DNA of 38,639 nucleotides, from assembly GCA_025359045.1 (NCBI GenBank), contig JANYHN010000045.1, positions 1 through 38,639 on the forward strand, read 5' to 3'. The DNA comes from Hyphomicrobiales bacterium (GTDB lineage: Bacteria; Pseudomonadota; Alphaproteobacteria; Rhizobiales; Aestuariivirgaceae). The notes beneath the pieces were generated by a model. It had not been told where the DNA came from and did no database searches. It was given only the letters and a program-made list of their open reading frames with translations. The position numbers and the translations under genes are program-made. Shown piece after piece: positions 25,293 through 34,412 of this stretch; position 1 is the first letter of the stretch; the number at the start of each line of letters is the position of its first letter.

Positions 25293-25757
25293 ATGAAGAC
25301 TTATTCGGCCAAAGCGTCGGAAATTCAGAAGCAGTGGATGCTGATTGATGCTGAGGGCCTCGTTGTTGGCCGTCTTGCTGCGATCATCGCTAACCGTTTG
25401 CGCGGCAAGCACAAGCCCACCTTCACACCACATATGGATTGCGGTGATAATATCATCGTTATCAATTGCGAGAAGATCGCCTTCACCGGTAAGAAGCGCC
25501 AAGACAAGACTTATTATTGGCACACTGGTTTTGCCGGAGGTATTAAAGAACGCAATGCCCACCAGTTCTTGGACGGGAAGCGTCCTGAACGGATTTTGGA
25601 ACTCGCAGTGCAACGCATGTTGCCAGGTGCTTCGTTGAAGCGTCAGCAGATGACAAACTTGCGCATTTATAAGGGTGCAACGCATCCGCATGAAGCCCAA
25701 AACCCTGTTGTGCTTGATATCAAAGCAATGAACCCTAAAAACGTAGTGAGAGGCTAA
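25293..25757 (+). CDS. rplM: 50S ribosomal protein L13
   Basis: This is a 154-residue large-subunit ribosomal protein. It has [60 protein letters not shown] and a [17 protein letters not shown] stretch, followed by [20 protein letters not shown]. Length and order are standard. It is followed three bases after its stop by rpsI, the conserved pair. Confidence 0.98.
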   Translation: MKTYSAKASEIQKQWMLIDAEGLVVGRLAAIIANRLRGKHKPTFTPHMDCGDNIIVINCEKIAFTGKKRQDKTYYWHTGFAGGIKERNAHQFLDGKRPERILELAVQRMLPGASLKRQQMTNLRIYKGATHPHEAQNPVVLDIKAMNPKNVVRG

Positions 25758-25760
25758 ATC

Positions 25761-26261
25761 ATGGCTGAAACAAAGACACTCGCTGACTTGGGTTCAGCAA
25801 TGGGCATGGCTCCGGCCGTCGCTGGCAGCGTTGCTGCCGCACCATTGGCTCCAGTTCAACCAAAGATCGATGCTAAGGGCCGTTCATATGCAACGGGCCG
25901 CCGTAAGAATGCAATTGCCCGCGTTTGGATCAAGCGCGGCAAAGGCAAGATCACAGTGAATGGCAAGCCGATCGAAACGTATTTCGCACGCCCAGTTTTG
26001 CGCATGCTTTTGGCCCAGCCAATGCATGCTGTAAACCGTTTCTCTGAAATGGATGTTGATTGCACAGTTGTTGGCGGGGGCCTTTCTGGCCAAGCCGGCG
26101 CTGTTCGTCACGGCATTGCGCGTGCACTTGTAAACTTCGAACCGGGCCTTCGTCCCGTGTTGAAGAAGGGTTCATTCCTCACACGTGATAGCCGTGCTGT
26201 TGAACGTAAGAAGTATGGCCGTGCAAAAGCCCGCGCCCGCTTCCAGTTCTCGAAGCGCTAA
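25761..26261 (+). CDS. rpsI: 30S ribosomal protein S9
   Basis: This is a 166-residue small-subunit ribosomal protein. The S9 core begins near residue 42 ([28 protein letters not shown]) and includes [17 protein letters not shown] and the C-terminal [17 protein letters not shown] that reaches the P-site tRNA. The first 40 residues (Ala- and Pro-rich) are an N-terminal extension as seen in alphaproteobacteria. A strong terminator follows. Confidence 0.98.
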   Translation: MAETKTLADLGSAMGMAPAVAGSVAAAPLAPVQPKIDAKGRSYATGRRKNAIARVWIKRGKGKITVNGKPIETYFARPVLRMLLAQPMHAVNRFSEMDVDCTVVGGGLSGQAGAVRHGIARALVNFEPGLRPVLKKGSFLTRDSRAVERKKYGRAKARARFQFSKR

Positions 26262-26280
26262 TTCGAAATATATTCTGGAA

Positions 26281-26308
26281 AAGGCCGCTCAACAGGGCGG
26301 CCTTTTTT
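26281..26308 (+). terminator. Rho-independent terminator after rplM-rpsI
   Basis: Arms AAGGCCGC (26281-26288) and GCGGCCTT (26297-26304) are perfect complements around an 8-nt loop, with a run of six T overlapping the end. It lies about 20 bases after the rpsI stop and 18 bases before the next start. Confidence 0.93.
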
Positions 26309-26326
26309 GTTAGGGACGTAAGCGAG

Positions 26327-27439
26327 ATGACGACTAATCAGTTTGAAATATTTCTCGTGGCCACACCCGGCCTGGAAGCGGAACTGTGTGCGGAAGCGAA
26401 GGCGCTTCATTTCAAGGAACCCAAAATCATCACCGGCGGCGTAACCATCAAGGGCGGCTGGCCTGATGTCTGGCGCGCAAACTTAGAAATTCGAGGGTGT
26501 TCAAGGGTTTTAGCACGCATCGGTTCATTCCATGTCGGACACTTGGCGCAGCTCGATAAATTAGCACATGCATTCGGTTGGAAGAAGTTTCTACGCCACG
26601 ATGTCGCTGTCTCGGTTGAGGCCACATGCAAGAAATCAAAAATCTATCATAGTGGCGCTGCGGCCCAACGCATCGAAACGGCGTTGAAAGACGTGCTCGG
26701 AACCACGATCGATAAAGATGCGCCAATAGCCATTAAAGCCCGCATCGAAAAAGATCTCTGCACGATCAGCATCGACACATCGGGCGAGATGCTGCACAAA
26801 CGCGGCTACAAAGAAGCGGTTGCCAAAGCGCCGATGCGCGAAACTCTGGCAAGTCTCATGCTGCGCCGTTGCGGTTATGATGGCGATGAAACCGTAGTTG
26901 ATCCGATGTGTGGCTCAGGAACTTTTGTGATTGAAGCTGCAGAGATTGCAATGGGTTTAGTGCCGGGCCGATCACGTCATTTTGCGTTCGAGCAGTTGAA
27001 ATCATTTGATGCAGAACAATGGGCAAAATTGCAAAGCACGGGGCAAGGGCGCACCACCACTCATAAATTCTATGGCAGTGACCGAGACGTTGGCGCCATC
27101 AAAGCCGCAACAGCAAATGCTGAACGCGCAGGCGTGGCAGACGTCACAACATTCACCCAAAAACCAATCAGCGATCTCGTGCCGCCAAGTGGAGCACCAG
27201 GTCTGGTCATCGTCAACCCGCCCTATGGTACGCGCATTGGTGATAAAAAACCTCTCTTTGCGCTTTATGAAGTTCTGGGCAAAACCTTGCTCAAGCGATT
27301 TTCCGGTTGGCGCGTTGGCATTATCACCAGTGACTCATCGCTTGCAAAAGCAACTGGTTTGAACTTTATCGCACTTGGCCCATCGATTTCGCATGGCGGC
27401 CTAAGCGTTAATCTTTATCAGACAGAAAAACTGCCTTAA
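26327..27439 (+). CDS. THUMP-domain rRNA-type N2-guanine methyltransferase (RlmL-like)
   Basis: The product is a 370-residue RNA methyltransferase. An N-terminal ferredoxin-like/THUMP region (about residues 1-155) precedes the SAM-binding domain: motif I is VVDPMCGSGTF (residues 190-200) and the catalytic motif IV is NPPYG (residues 297-301). This resembles the N-terminal half of E. coli RlmL, which methylates G2445 of 23S rRNA. The RlmK half is absent, as in the stand-alone form of many bacteria. It follows the rpsI terminator and is probably expressed separately. The exact rRNA target is inferred. Confidence 0.92.
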   Translation: MTTNQFEIFLVATPGLEAELCAEAKALHFKEPKIITGGVTIKGGWPDVWRANLEIRGCSRVLARIGSFHVGHLAQLDKLAHAFGWKKFLRHDVAVSVEATCKKSKIYHSGAAAQRIETALKDVLGTTIDKDAPIAIKARIEKDLCTISIDTSGEMLHKRGYKEAVAKAPMRETLASLMLRRCGYDGDETVVDPMCGSGTFVIEAAEIAMGLVPGRSRHFAFEQLKSFDAEQWAKLQSTGQGRTTTHKFYGSDRDVGAIKAATANAERAGVADVTTFTQKPISDLVPPSGAPGLVIVNPPYGTRIGDKKPLFALYEVLGKTLLKRFSGWRVGIITSDSSLAKATGLNFIALGPSISHGGLSVNLYQTEKLP

Positions 27440-27471
27440 TCTGTTTGCCGAAGCGGAACGTTAAAAACACG

Positions 27472-27888
27472 ATGTTCAACATTAAAACAACACGCTTCGT
27501 CATGCGTCTGATTTTGGCGGCTTTCTATTTTGCGGCTGGCATTTTGCATTTGAAATCGCCAGCAGGCTTTATCAGCATCGTTCCCGGCTTCGTGCCATGG
27601 CCTGCAGAAATAGTCTGGTTCACGGGTGTTTGCGAAATTGCTGGCGCAATTGGCCTAATGATTCCGAAATTGCAAAAAGCAGCAGGAACGGGCTTGGCGC
27701 TTTATGCAATTTGCGTTTTCCCTGCCAATATCAACCACGCCATGAACCATATCGATGTTGGCGCGTTACCAAACAGTTGGTGGTATCATGGCCCAAGATT
27801 TGTGATGCAACCAATTTTAGTGTGGTGGGCACTGTTTTGCACGGGAACGATAACCTGGCCAACAAAACAACAGAGTGTGAAGTCATGA
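27472..27888 (+). CDS. DoxX-like small membrane protein
   Basis: The product is a 138-residue protein with four hydrophobic helices of the DoxX/DoxX-like superfamily. Key points are RLILAAFYFAAGILHLKSP, GFVPWPAEIVWFTGVCEIAGAIGLMIPKL and a C-terminal HxxxRxxxQPILVWWAL-type helix. The start is placed at the ATG at 27472; a TTG 27 bases upstream extends the frame but lacks support. It follows the methyltransferase by 32 bases on the same strand. Function is not known. Confidence 0.87.
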   Translation: MFNIKTTRFVMRLILAAFYFAAGILHLKSPAGFISIVPGFVPWPAEIVWFTGVCEIAGAIGLMIPKLQKAAGTGLALYAICVFPANINHAMNHIDVGALPNSWWYHGPRFVMQPILVWWALFCTGTITWPTKQQSVKS

Positions 27889-27934
27889 TTGCAGTTCTTA
27901 TATTGCAAGTATCAGCAGAAGCAGGAGTTTAATA

Positions 27935-28333
27935 ATGAAAATTTATTCGGTAGTTTTGGCAGCTACAATTCTATTGGCATTGCCTATGACGTCTCAAGCT
28001 CAAGTTGACACCTCCAACTATAGTGAGTCAGCCTCATCCATCCTGTCTGCTGGTTCAGCTTCTGCCAAAATCCGTAACCTGAAATCAGTTCCCAGCTTGG
28101 GCATCGTTCGCGTGCAGTTTGGTTTTGTCCCGCGCCTTAGCGATGATGGCGAAAACACTTCAACCTTATTAATATCTGCAGAAAGAAACAGTGCAGGCAT
28201 CGCCAAATTGCGCTCCGCCTTGCTGGGCAACTCTGTCACAAGGAACGCTTTGGAACAACATGGCGTCTCAATTAACCGCGTTATTGGCGCAAATGTTGGG
28301 TCAAATGGGTCATTGCGGCTTTTTGTGAAATAG
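27935..28333 (+). CDS. Secreted hypothetical protein
   Basis: The product is a 132-residue protein with a clear Sec signal peptide (MKIYSVVLAATILLALPMTSQAQ, cleavage after SQA). The mature part is short, neutral and strand-rich, with no Cys and no family I recognise. An AGGAG ribosome site lies eight bases before the ATG. It lies among other small envelope proteins on the same strand. Confidence 0.8.
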   Translation: MKIYSVVLAATILLALPMTSQAQVDTSNYSESASSILSAGSASAKIRNLKSVPSLGIVRVQFGFVPRLSDDGENTSTLLISAERNSAGIAKLRSALLGNSVTRNALEQHGVSINRVIGANVGSNGSLRLFVK

Positions 28334-28440
28334 CCCAATTTTTTCGACGTTTAGACAAAAAGCTAACGATCTTTTTACCCTTCCTTTGCACACGGAATTA
28401 AAGAATTTGCGTCATGATGTTCCCTATACAGGGGCCATAA

Positions 28441-28881
28441 ATGCGTTTTGGTGGTAAATTCAGTGCGGGTATCGGGGCGTTTCTATTAGCGTCTGCAATT
28501 GCGCACAACGCCGTTGCTGCAAGCAAATCCATTGCTTTGACAACCAGTGTCACAATCGCCCAGGCCTGCGCCATCACCGTTTCGAGCATGAACTTCGGCA
28601 ATATCACCGCGGTAACCGGAACTGAAGTGACCACATCATCTGCCAAAGTAACTTGTTCTGCCGGCACGGCATATTCCGTGTCCTTCAGACCGGGTGCCGT
28701 GCAAACTTCTGGCACAGGAAATTTGACAGGGCCGGGCGGCAATATCCAAGTTTTTGTAAGCCTTGGTACCAGTGCCGGGACCAGCACCGGAACACATATT
28801 TTAAACGGAAAACTCACCGCCAGCCCCATCACCACGACGGGCCTTTATCAGCAGAACTTTCTGATTTACGTGAATTATTAG
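28441..28881 (+). CDS. Spore coat protein U (SCPU)-like secreted protein
   Basis: The product is a 146-residue secreted beta-sandwich protein, predicted from a signal peptide (GIGAFLLASAIAHNAVAAS) and an SCPU-type domain: ACAITVSSMNFGNITAVTG, then AKVTCSAGTAYSVSFRPGA and a C-terminal LYQQNFLIYVNY strand. The two Cys residues fit the domain disulfide. SCPU proteins normally occur in sets with a periplasmic chaperone and an outer-membrane usher to form surface pili, but none is present here. It may be an orphan subunit. A 107-base gap precedes it, with no clear promoter. Confidence 0.87.
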   Translation: MRFGGKFSAGIGAFLLASAIAHNAVAASKSIALTTSVTIAQACAITVSSMNFGNITAVTGTEVTTSSAKVTCSAGTAYSVSFRPGAVQTSGTGNLTGPGGNIQVFVSLGTSAGTSTGTHILNGKLTASPITTTGLYQQNFLIYVNY

Positions 28882-28953
28882 TTCAAACCGAATTTTAGAC
28901 TTCCAAAAGATCAATTGCAGAACAAAAAGCTCAATTATTCAGCAAGGTTTCCC

Positions 28954-29205
28954 ATGTTCCCGTTCGATAATAGTTTCTTGATACCAATTTGCGTCGTTTT
29001 CGCTGGCGAATTTGTTTGCAAAAGAATAGCAAAAAATTATGCTCCAAATGGAGTAAAGTTGGATGATCTTTCCTCTGAATATATCACATCGAGAAGGTTG
29101 TATTCAGCAGCAAATGTGTTCTTCAATATTGGTGCTGTGTTAGTTGTAGTGGCCGTATTATCAGGTTTCGGTATCAGCTTCTCAAGAATGCTTGGCCATA
29201 AGTAG
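28954..29205 (+). CDS. Small two-helix membrane protein, unknown
   Basis: The product is an 83-residue protein with two predicted membrane helices (SFLIPICVVFAGEFV and VFFNIGAVLVVVAVLSGFGI) separated by a hydrophilic loop. The ATG at 28954 with AAGG upstream is preferred; a TTG at 28915 would add 13 residues. No family is recognised. It follows the SCPU-like gene on the same strand and ends 53 bases from the convergent phaC. Confidence 0.62.
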   Translation: MFPFDNSFLIPICVVFAGEFVCKRIAKNYAPNGVKLDDLSSEYITSRRLYSAANVFFNIGAVLVVVAVLSGFGISFSRMLGHK

Positions 29206-29258
29206 CTGTTGAGTTAGTGCTTGAATCGTTCAAACTATATAAATTTTTCTGACACATT

Positions 29259-31061
29259 TCACTCCCCCTTAACCCGCACATATTCCCCCGGCGCATCGCC
29301 CAGCACCTTGAGCTTGCCTTCCCCCGGCATTGGGGCCTTCACCATCTTTCCACTCTTAGCTGTGATCCATTCTTTCCAATGCGGCCACCACGAGCCTGCA
29401 GTTTCGATAGCCCCCGCCAGCCAATTCTCAACCGTTTCCGCACCCGCTGCATTCGTCCAATATTGATATTTGCCCATGCTCGGTGGATTGACCACACCAG
29501 CAATATGGCCAGAGCCGCTGACCACCAGCGTGGTGTCACCGCCGAAATATTCCGCCAAGCGAAACACCGAGGGCAGGGGCGCAATATGATCTTCACGCGC
29601 CGCCAAATTATAAATCGGAATTTTCACTTTCGAGAGATCAATAGCCACATCATCCAACACCATCTTGCCCTTCGCCAGACTGTTATTCATGTAGCATTCG
29701 CGCAAATAAAACGAATGCACGCCAGCAGGCATGCGCGTGCTGTCAGCGTTCCAATAGAGCAGATCAAACGGCATTGGGTCTTTGCCCAGCAGATAATTAT
29801 TGACCACATTTGACCAAATCAAATCATTGGCCCGCAGCAGATTGAACGCATCGGCCATGCGCGAGCCGGGCAAATATCCCTTATCCTCCATGCGCCCTTC
29901 AATCCAGCGCACTTGCTCCTCATCCACATAAACACAAAGATCGCCAGCCTTTTCGAAATCCACTTGCGTGGTGAAAAACGTGGCGGCGTTCACCCGGTCA
30001 TCACCCTTGGCGGCCATGTATCCTAGCGCTGAGGCCACCATTGTGCCGCCGACGCAAAACCCGACGGTGTTTACTTTTTGAACACCCGTGGCTTCCTGCA
30101 CTTTCGTGACAGCGGTTAGAAAACCATCGTGCATATAATCGGCAAATGTTTTGCGCCCCTGCGCTTCACCCGCATTGACCCACGACATAACAAAAACCGT
30201 AAGACCCTGTTCAACACACCATTTAATATAAGATTTTTTCGGAGTGAGGTCGAGAATGTAAAACTTGTTGATCCAAGGCGGCACGATGAGCAGGGGGTAT
30301 TCATAAGTTTGCTCACCCGCTGGACTATATTGGATCAGCTCAAACACGTCATTGCGGAACACCACCTTGCCGGGGGTCAGCGCAATATTGCGACCCACTT
30401 CAAAGGCCGTCTTATCCGTCTGCATAATCCGCAAGCGACCATCGGCAAAATCCCGCTCCAGCTTATCCATGCCCTTGAGCAAATTCTCGCCATTGGTGCT
30501 CAGCGTGGCGCGCAAAACTTCGGGGTTTGACATGGCAAAGTTGGAGGGTGAGAGCGCGTTGCTGATTTGCTCGACATAGAATTTAGCCTTGAGCTTGGTG
30601 TGTGGATCGAGGTTCGCGTCATTGACCATATCAGCCGCCCATTTGGCGCTGATGAGATAAGCCTGTTTCAGAAAATCGAATATGGCGTTTTCCTGCCAGT
30701 CTTTATCCTTGAAGCGCTTGTCCGTCTTGGCTGGGGTGGCGAGTGGAAACACCTGCTGCCCCAAGGCCTTGGCCCATGCGCCTTGCCAAAGAACAGTATA
30801 GCCTTGCCACAGCTTCATCTGCGCCATCATGGTTTTGGCTGGATCATCGTTATAATGTTTGAAAACTTCGCCGAGTGTCTTGGCCACTTGCTCCATTGGC
30901 AATATCTGCGTTTCAGCTTCCTGTTTTTGTAAGTCTGGCCGTTCTGCCACTTGGCGGGCGATGGCTGAGGCGCGCTCGAACACGCGGGCAAGATTCTGCA
31001 TCAGCTTCACAGGGTCTGGAAGCTTGAATTCAGCAGGTAGCGGTTGTTTTGAATCTGTCAT
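29259..31061 (-). CDS. phaC: Class I poly(3-hydroxyalkanoate) synthase
   Basis: The product is a 600-residue alpha/beta-hydrolase-fold enzyme that polymerises 3-hydroxyacyl-CoA into storage polyester on granules. An N-terminal PhaC_N domain precedes the catalytic domain with the lipase-like box GFCVGG (Cys336), Asp491 in AREDHIAP and His519 in GSGHIAGVVNPP. The start is placed at the ATG at 31061 (MTDSKQPL), seven bases after an AGAGGA site; an ATG at 31067 lies too close to it and the longest frame begins with TTG. It is divergent from hom, and no phaA, phaB or phasin is adjacent. Confidence 0.96.
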   Translation of the reverse strand: MTDSKQPLPAEFKLPDPVKLMQNLARVFERASAIARQVAERPDLQKQEAETQILPMEQVAKTLGEVFKHYNDDPAKTMMAQMKLWQGYTVLWQGAWAKALGQQVFPLATPAKTDKRFKDKDWQENAIFDFLKQAYLISAKWAADMVNDANLDPHTKLKAKFYVEQISNALSPSNFAMSNPEVLRATLSTNGENLLKGMDKLERDFADGRLRIMQTDKTAFEVGRNIALTPGKVVFRNDVFELIQYSPAGEQTYEYPLLIVPPWINKFYILDLTPKKSYIKWCVEQGLTVFVMSWVNAGEAQGRKTFADYMHDGFLTAVTKVQEATGVQKVNTVGFCVGGTMVASALGYMAAKGDDRVNAATFFTTQVDFEKAGDLCVYVDEEQVRWIEGRMEDKGYLPGSRMADAFNLLRANDLIWSNVVNNYLLGKDPMPFDLLYWNADSTRMPAGVHSFYLRECYMNNSLAKGKMVLDDVAIDLSKVKIPIYNLAAREDHIAPLPSVFRLAEYFGGDTTLVVSGSGHIAGVVNPPSMGKYQYWTNAAGAETVENWLAGAIETAGSWWPHWKEWITAKSGKMVKAPMPGEGKLKVLGDAPGEYVRVKGE

Positions 31062-31174
31062 CGCCATATCCTCTACCAATTCCTATTTAAAGCTGATTAA
31101 ATTTTCGGCAAGCGCATTTCTTGCCAAATCGACCCTCAGCCGCCATAAGACGGGCTTGATTGGACAAGGCAAAT

Positions 31175-32482
31175 ATGACGAACGCATTAAGAGTGGGCAT
31201 TGCAGGCTTAGGCACAGTTGGCACAGGTGTGCTCGACATTTTAAAGACCCACGAAGCAATGTTAACCACCCGCGCTGGCATGCCTGTAAAAGTCACAGGC
31301 GTTTCTGCCCGCAGCAAAGGCAAAACCCGTGGCAGCCATGATTTGTCCGGCCTCGACTGGTTTAATGATCCGGTGGCATTAGCCAAATCGAATGGCATTG
31401 ACGTTTTTATAGAATTGATTGGCGGCGAAAGTGGCCCCGCAAAAGATGCCGTCGAGGCCGCAATTGCCTCAGGCAAGCACGTCATTACCGCCAACAAGGC
31501 TTTACTCGCCCATCACGGCGCCGCATTGGCGCGGGCGGCAGAGGCCAAAGGAGTTGCGCTTTATTTCGAAGCCGCAGTGGCGGGCGGCATTCCGGTGATC
31601 AAGACCTTGCGTGAAGGCCTGGCTGGTAATTCCGTGCGCAAGTTATTCGGCATCATGAACGGCACTTGCAATTATATTTTGACCAAAATGGCCAATGAAA
31701 GCAGAGCCTTCACTGATGTTCTTAAAGAAGCACAGGAGCTGGGATATGCCGAAGCCGATCCAACTTTCGACGTGGGCGGCTTTGATACAGCCCATAAGCT
31801 GGCGGTACTCACCTCACTGGCTTTTGGCACAGAGGTAAATCTCCCTTCAATCCGCATCGAAGGCATCGAAGCCATTACGCTAGAAGACATTCGCAATGCC
31901 AAAGAGCTTGGTTACAAAATTAAACTGCTCGGTGTGGCTGTGGCCCATGATGGTGGTGTTGAACAACGTGTGCACCCCACTTTAATCCCCATCGGTTCTC
32001 CCGTTTCAGCAACTGATGATGTTTTCAATGCGGTGGTTTTGAAAGGTGATTTTGTGGGTGATCTGGTGCTGGAAGGCCGAGGCGCTGGCGCTCACCCAAC
32101 TGCTTCAGCCGTACTATCAGATATCGTTGATATCGCACGCAAGAACATCCGTCCATCTTTTGGCATTCCCGCCAAAGAATTGAAGAAATATAAACCAGCC
32201 CCACCTAAGGCCCATGAAGGGGGGTTCTATGTGGCCCTCGAACTTTTGGATAAACCCGGTGCGGTAGCCTCCATCGCGTCAATTCTGGCCGATGCAAAAA
32301 TCTCCATAGAAAGCATCGTGCAACGCGGCAAGGCCGAAAAAGATGCAAAACGCGCCACAGCTCAGTTCATTTTGATCACCCATGACACTTTGGAAATGTC
32401 GATCCAAAAGGCTGTTGGCCGCATACAAAAAGACGGCCATGTGGCGGGCACTCCACGGGTGATCCGCATTGAACGTTTCTGA
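31175..32482 (+). CDS. hom: Homoserine dehydrogenase
   Basis: The product is a 435-residue NAD(P)-dependent enzyme that reduces aspartate semialdehyde to homoserine, the branch step to Thr and Met. It has an N-terminal GLGTVGTGVL nucleotide motif, HVITANKALLAHHG, the catalytic region LFGIMNGTCNYILTKM, AEADPTFDVGGFDTAHKLAVL, and a C-terminal ACT domain (GGFYVALELLDKPGAVASIASILADAKISIESI, seen by its DKPGAVASI turn) for feedback by Thr. The start is the ATG at 31175; a TTG 15 bases earlier is the alternative. It overlaps recJ by 14 bases. Its product feeds the homoserine route to methionine, the route in which metY at 20999-22276 acts. Confidence 0.96.
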   Translation: MTNALRVGIAGLGTVGTGVLDILKTHEAMLTTRAGMPVKVTGVSARSKGKTRGSHDLSGLDWFNDPVALAKSNGIDVFIELIGGESGPAKDAVEAAIASGKHVITANKALLAHHGAALARAAEAKGVALYFEAAVAGGIPVIKTLREGLAGNSVRKLFGIMNGTCNYILTKMANESRAFTDVLKEAQELGYAEADPTFDVGGFDTAHKLAVLTSLAFGTEVNLPSIRIEGIEAITLEDIRNAKELGYKIKLLGVAVAHDGGVEQRVHPTLIPIGSPVSATDDVFNAVVLKGDFVGDLVLEGRGAGAHPTASAVLSDIVDIARKNIRPSFGIPAKELKKYKPAPPKAHEGGFYVALELLDKPGAVASIASILADAKISIESIVQRGKAEKDAKRATAQFILITHDTLEMSIQKAVGRIQKDGHVAGTPRVIRIERF

Positions 32483-34265
32483 TCACAAACCCGCCTTCCT
32501 TGATGTTGAAAAGTCCGTCAAAGGCCAGCGCTGGGTTGCCAGGTTGGATGATCAACGGCTGGCGCACACCATTGCCGAAAAAAACGAACTACCAGAAATC
32601 CTAGGCCGCGTCATGGCTGCGCGTGGTGTTACGTCAGATGAAGCTGAAGCCTTTTTAAATCCAACACTGCGTTCTCTTATGCCCCAACCTTCGGCATTCA
32701 TGGACATGGAAAAAGGTGCTGCACGTTTGGCCGAGGCTATCGTGAAGAAAGAATCAATCGGTATCATCAGTGACTATGATGTGGACGGCGTTTCGTCAGC
32801 CGCCATCATGGTGCGCTTTCTCGCAAGCGTGGGCCATGAAGCCAATGTCTATATCCCCGACCGCTTGACTGAAGGTTACGGCCCCTCGGAAAAAGCTGTG
32901 AGCACATTGAAAGAGCAGGGCACAGAATTACTTCTCACACTTGATTGCGGCGTGATGAGCCATGATCCGCTCGCCCATGCTGCTGACCTTGGTCTTACCA
33001 CGATCATCGTCGATCACCATCAAGCAGGTGTGGAGCTGCCTCACGCTTATGCGGTGATCAATCCCAACCGCCAAGATGATATATCAGGGCAGGGTCATCT
33101 GTGTGCTGCTGGCGTTGTGATGATCTTGATTGCTGCAGTAAACAAACAACTCCGCACACTCGGCCACTATAACGAACAACGCCCTGAGCCAAACATGCTG
33201 CAATGGCTTGAACTCGTGGCGCTGGCCACCGTGTGCGATGTAGTTCCTCTGAAAGGCCTAAACCGCGCCTATGTCACTCAAGGCTTACGCATCATGTCGC
33301 GCCGCGAAAACCAGGGCATCTCCGCTCTCGCCGATGTCGGCGGCTTGAAACGAAAGCCCGATGTTTATGCACTGGGCTTCATCTTAGGCCCCCGCATCAA
33401 TGCTGCTGGTCGCGTCGGCCATGCCGAAGAGGCGCTGGCCTTGCTCACCACAAATGACAAAGGTGAGGCCTATGCATTGGCGCGCAATCTGGACGAGCTC
33501 AACCGCAAACGCCAAGTGATCGAACTGCGCGTGGTTGATGAAGCCATTGCGCAAGCTGAATTCGCCATGGGCAAAGACCAACGCCCATCAATCGTCGTGG
33601 TCGCCGCCGATGACTGGCATCCCGGCGTTGTGGGCCTCGCGGCATCGCGCCTCAAAGATCGCTTCACGGTGCCAAGCCTCGTGTTGGCCATGAACACCAA
33701 AACCGGATTGGCCACAGGTTCTGGCCGCTCCATTGCTGGTGTTGATTTAGGCAAAGCTGTGCGCCTCGCCTCCGAAGCAGGCATCCTCACAAAAGGCGGC
33801 GGCCACGCCATGGCGGCGGGCCTGACAGTGCCAATCGAAAAATTAGCAGAGCTCCGCCAATTCTTAGACGAAGCCCTATCTGCCGAAGTCGAAAACCTGC
33901 GCGACCCATCTCTGTCCATCGACGGCGCATTAACCGCCAGCGGAGCCACGCTTGACCTGATCGAACTTCTCGAACAAGCAGGCCCCTACGGCTCGGCCCA
34001 CCCATCACCCATGTTCGTCTTCCCCGCCCATAAAGTGATCTACGCCGACCAAGCCGGAACCGACCATGTGCGCTGCACACTGGTGGCCAGCGACGGCACC
34101 AAACTCAAAGCCATCGCCTTTCGCGCGTTAAATACTGAGCTAGGCGAATTGCTGCTCTCCGAACGCAACCATCCCATCCATATCGCGGGAAGACTGGTGG
34201 CCGACGAATGGGGCGCAAAGCGCGTTCCCAGCTTGCAGATCGAAGATGCGGCAATCATAAAATAG
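32469..34265 (+). CDS. recJ: Single-stranded-DNA-specific exonuclease RecJ
   Basis: The product is a 598-residue 5'-3' single-strand exonuclease of recombination and mismatch repair. The DHH-superfamily motifs are IISDYDVDGVSSAA (residues 99-112), TLDCG (about 157-161) and VDHHQAG (Asp182-His183-His184). The DHHA1 part carries KGGGHAMAAGLTV, and a C-terminal OB-like domain follows. A TTG start at 32469 overlaps the end of hom by 14 bases and gives the family N-terminus FLDVEKSVKGQRW. The gene is rightward and meets the convergent restriction gene after 147 bases. Confidence 0.96.
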   Translation: MNVSDHKPAFLDVEKSVKGQRWVARLDDQRLAHTIAEKNELPEILGRVMAARGVTSDEAEAFLNPTLRSLMPQPSAFMDMEKGAARLAEAIVKKESIGIISDYDVDGVSSAAIMVRFLASVGHEANVYIPDRLTEGYGPSEKAVSTLKEQGTELLLTLDCGVMSHDPLAHAADLGLTTIIVDHHQAGVELPHAYAVINPNRQDDISGQGHLCAAGVVMILIAAVNKQLRTLGHYNEQRPEPNMLQWLELVALATVCDVVPLKGLNRAYVTQGLRIMSRRENQGISALADVGGLKRKPDVYALGFILGPRINAAGRVGHAEEALALLTTNDKGEAYALARNLDELNRKRQVIELRVVDEAIAQAEFAMGKDQRPSIVVVAADDWHPGVVGLAASRLKDRFTVPSLVLAMNTKTGLATGSGRSIAGVDLGKAVRLASEAGILTKGGGHAMAAGLTVPIEKLAELRQFLDEALSAEVENLRDPSLSIDGALTASGATLDLIELLEQAGPYGSAHPSPMFVFPAHKVIYADQAGTDHVRCTLVASDGTKLKAIAFRALNTELGELLLSERNHPIHIAGRLVADEWGAKRVPSLQIEDAAIIK

Positions 34266-34315
34266 GATGTAACTCCCTTAAATTGCTATAAAAACCAAAA
34301 ATATTCACAAAATAG

Positions 34316-34354
34316 AAAATAACGCTTGACACCGTACGGTCAACTGGCTATATC
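34316..34354. promoter_or_regulatory. Divergent promoter with central palindrome, between convergent genes
   Basis: Rightward elements are TTGACA (34326-34331), a 17-base spacer and TATATC (34349-34354). Leftward elements are TTGACC (complement of 34338-34343), a 16-base spacer and TATTTT (complement of 34316-34321). A perfect palindrome ACCGTACGGT (34331-34340) lies between the two -35 elements. The layout looks like a TetR-type operator controlling divergent genes, yet both flanking genes end here. The remaining bases of the 147-base gap (34266-34412) show no clear terminator. Confidence 0.5.
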
Positions 34355-34412
34355 TTGCTACATTCCACACATCGGTCAAAACTTCCAACCTCAACCCACA
34401 AGTCTTGCAAGC

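Noticed and set aside
27885..27932. Mini-frame of 15 codons (MIAVLILQVSAEAGV) between the DoxX-like and secreted protein genes
   Set aside because: It overlaps the DoxX-like stop codon and contains the next gene's ribosome site. It could be a leader peptide, but nothing supports this beyond position.
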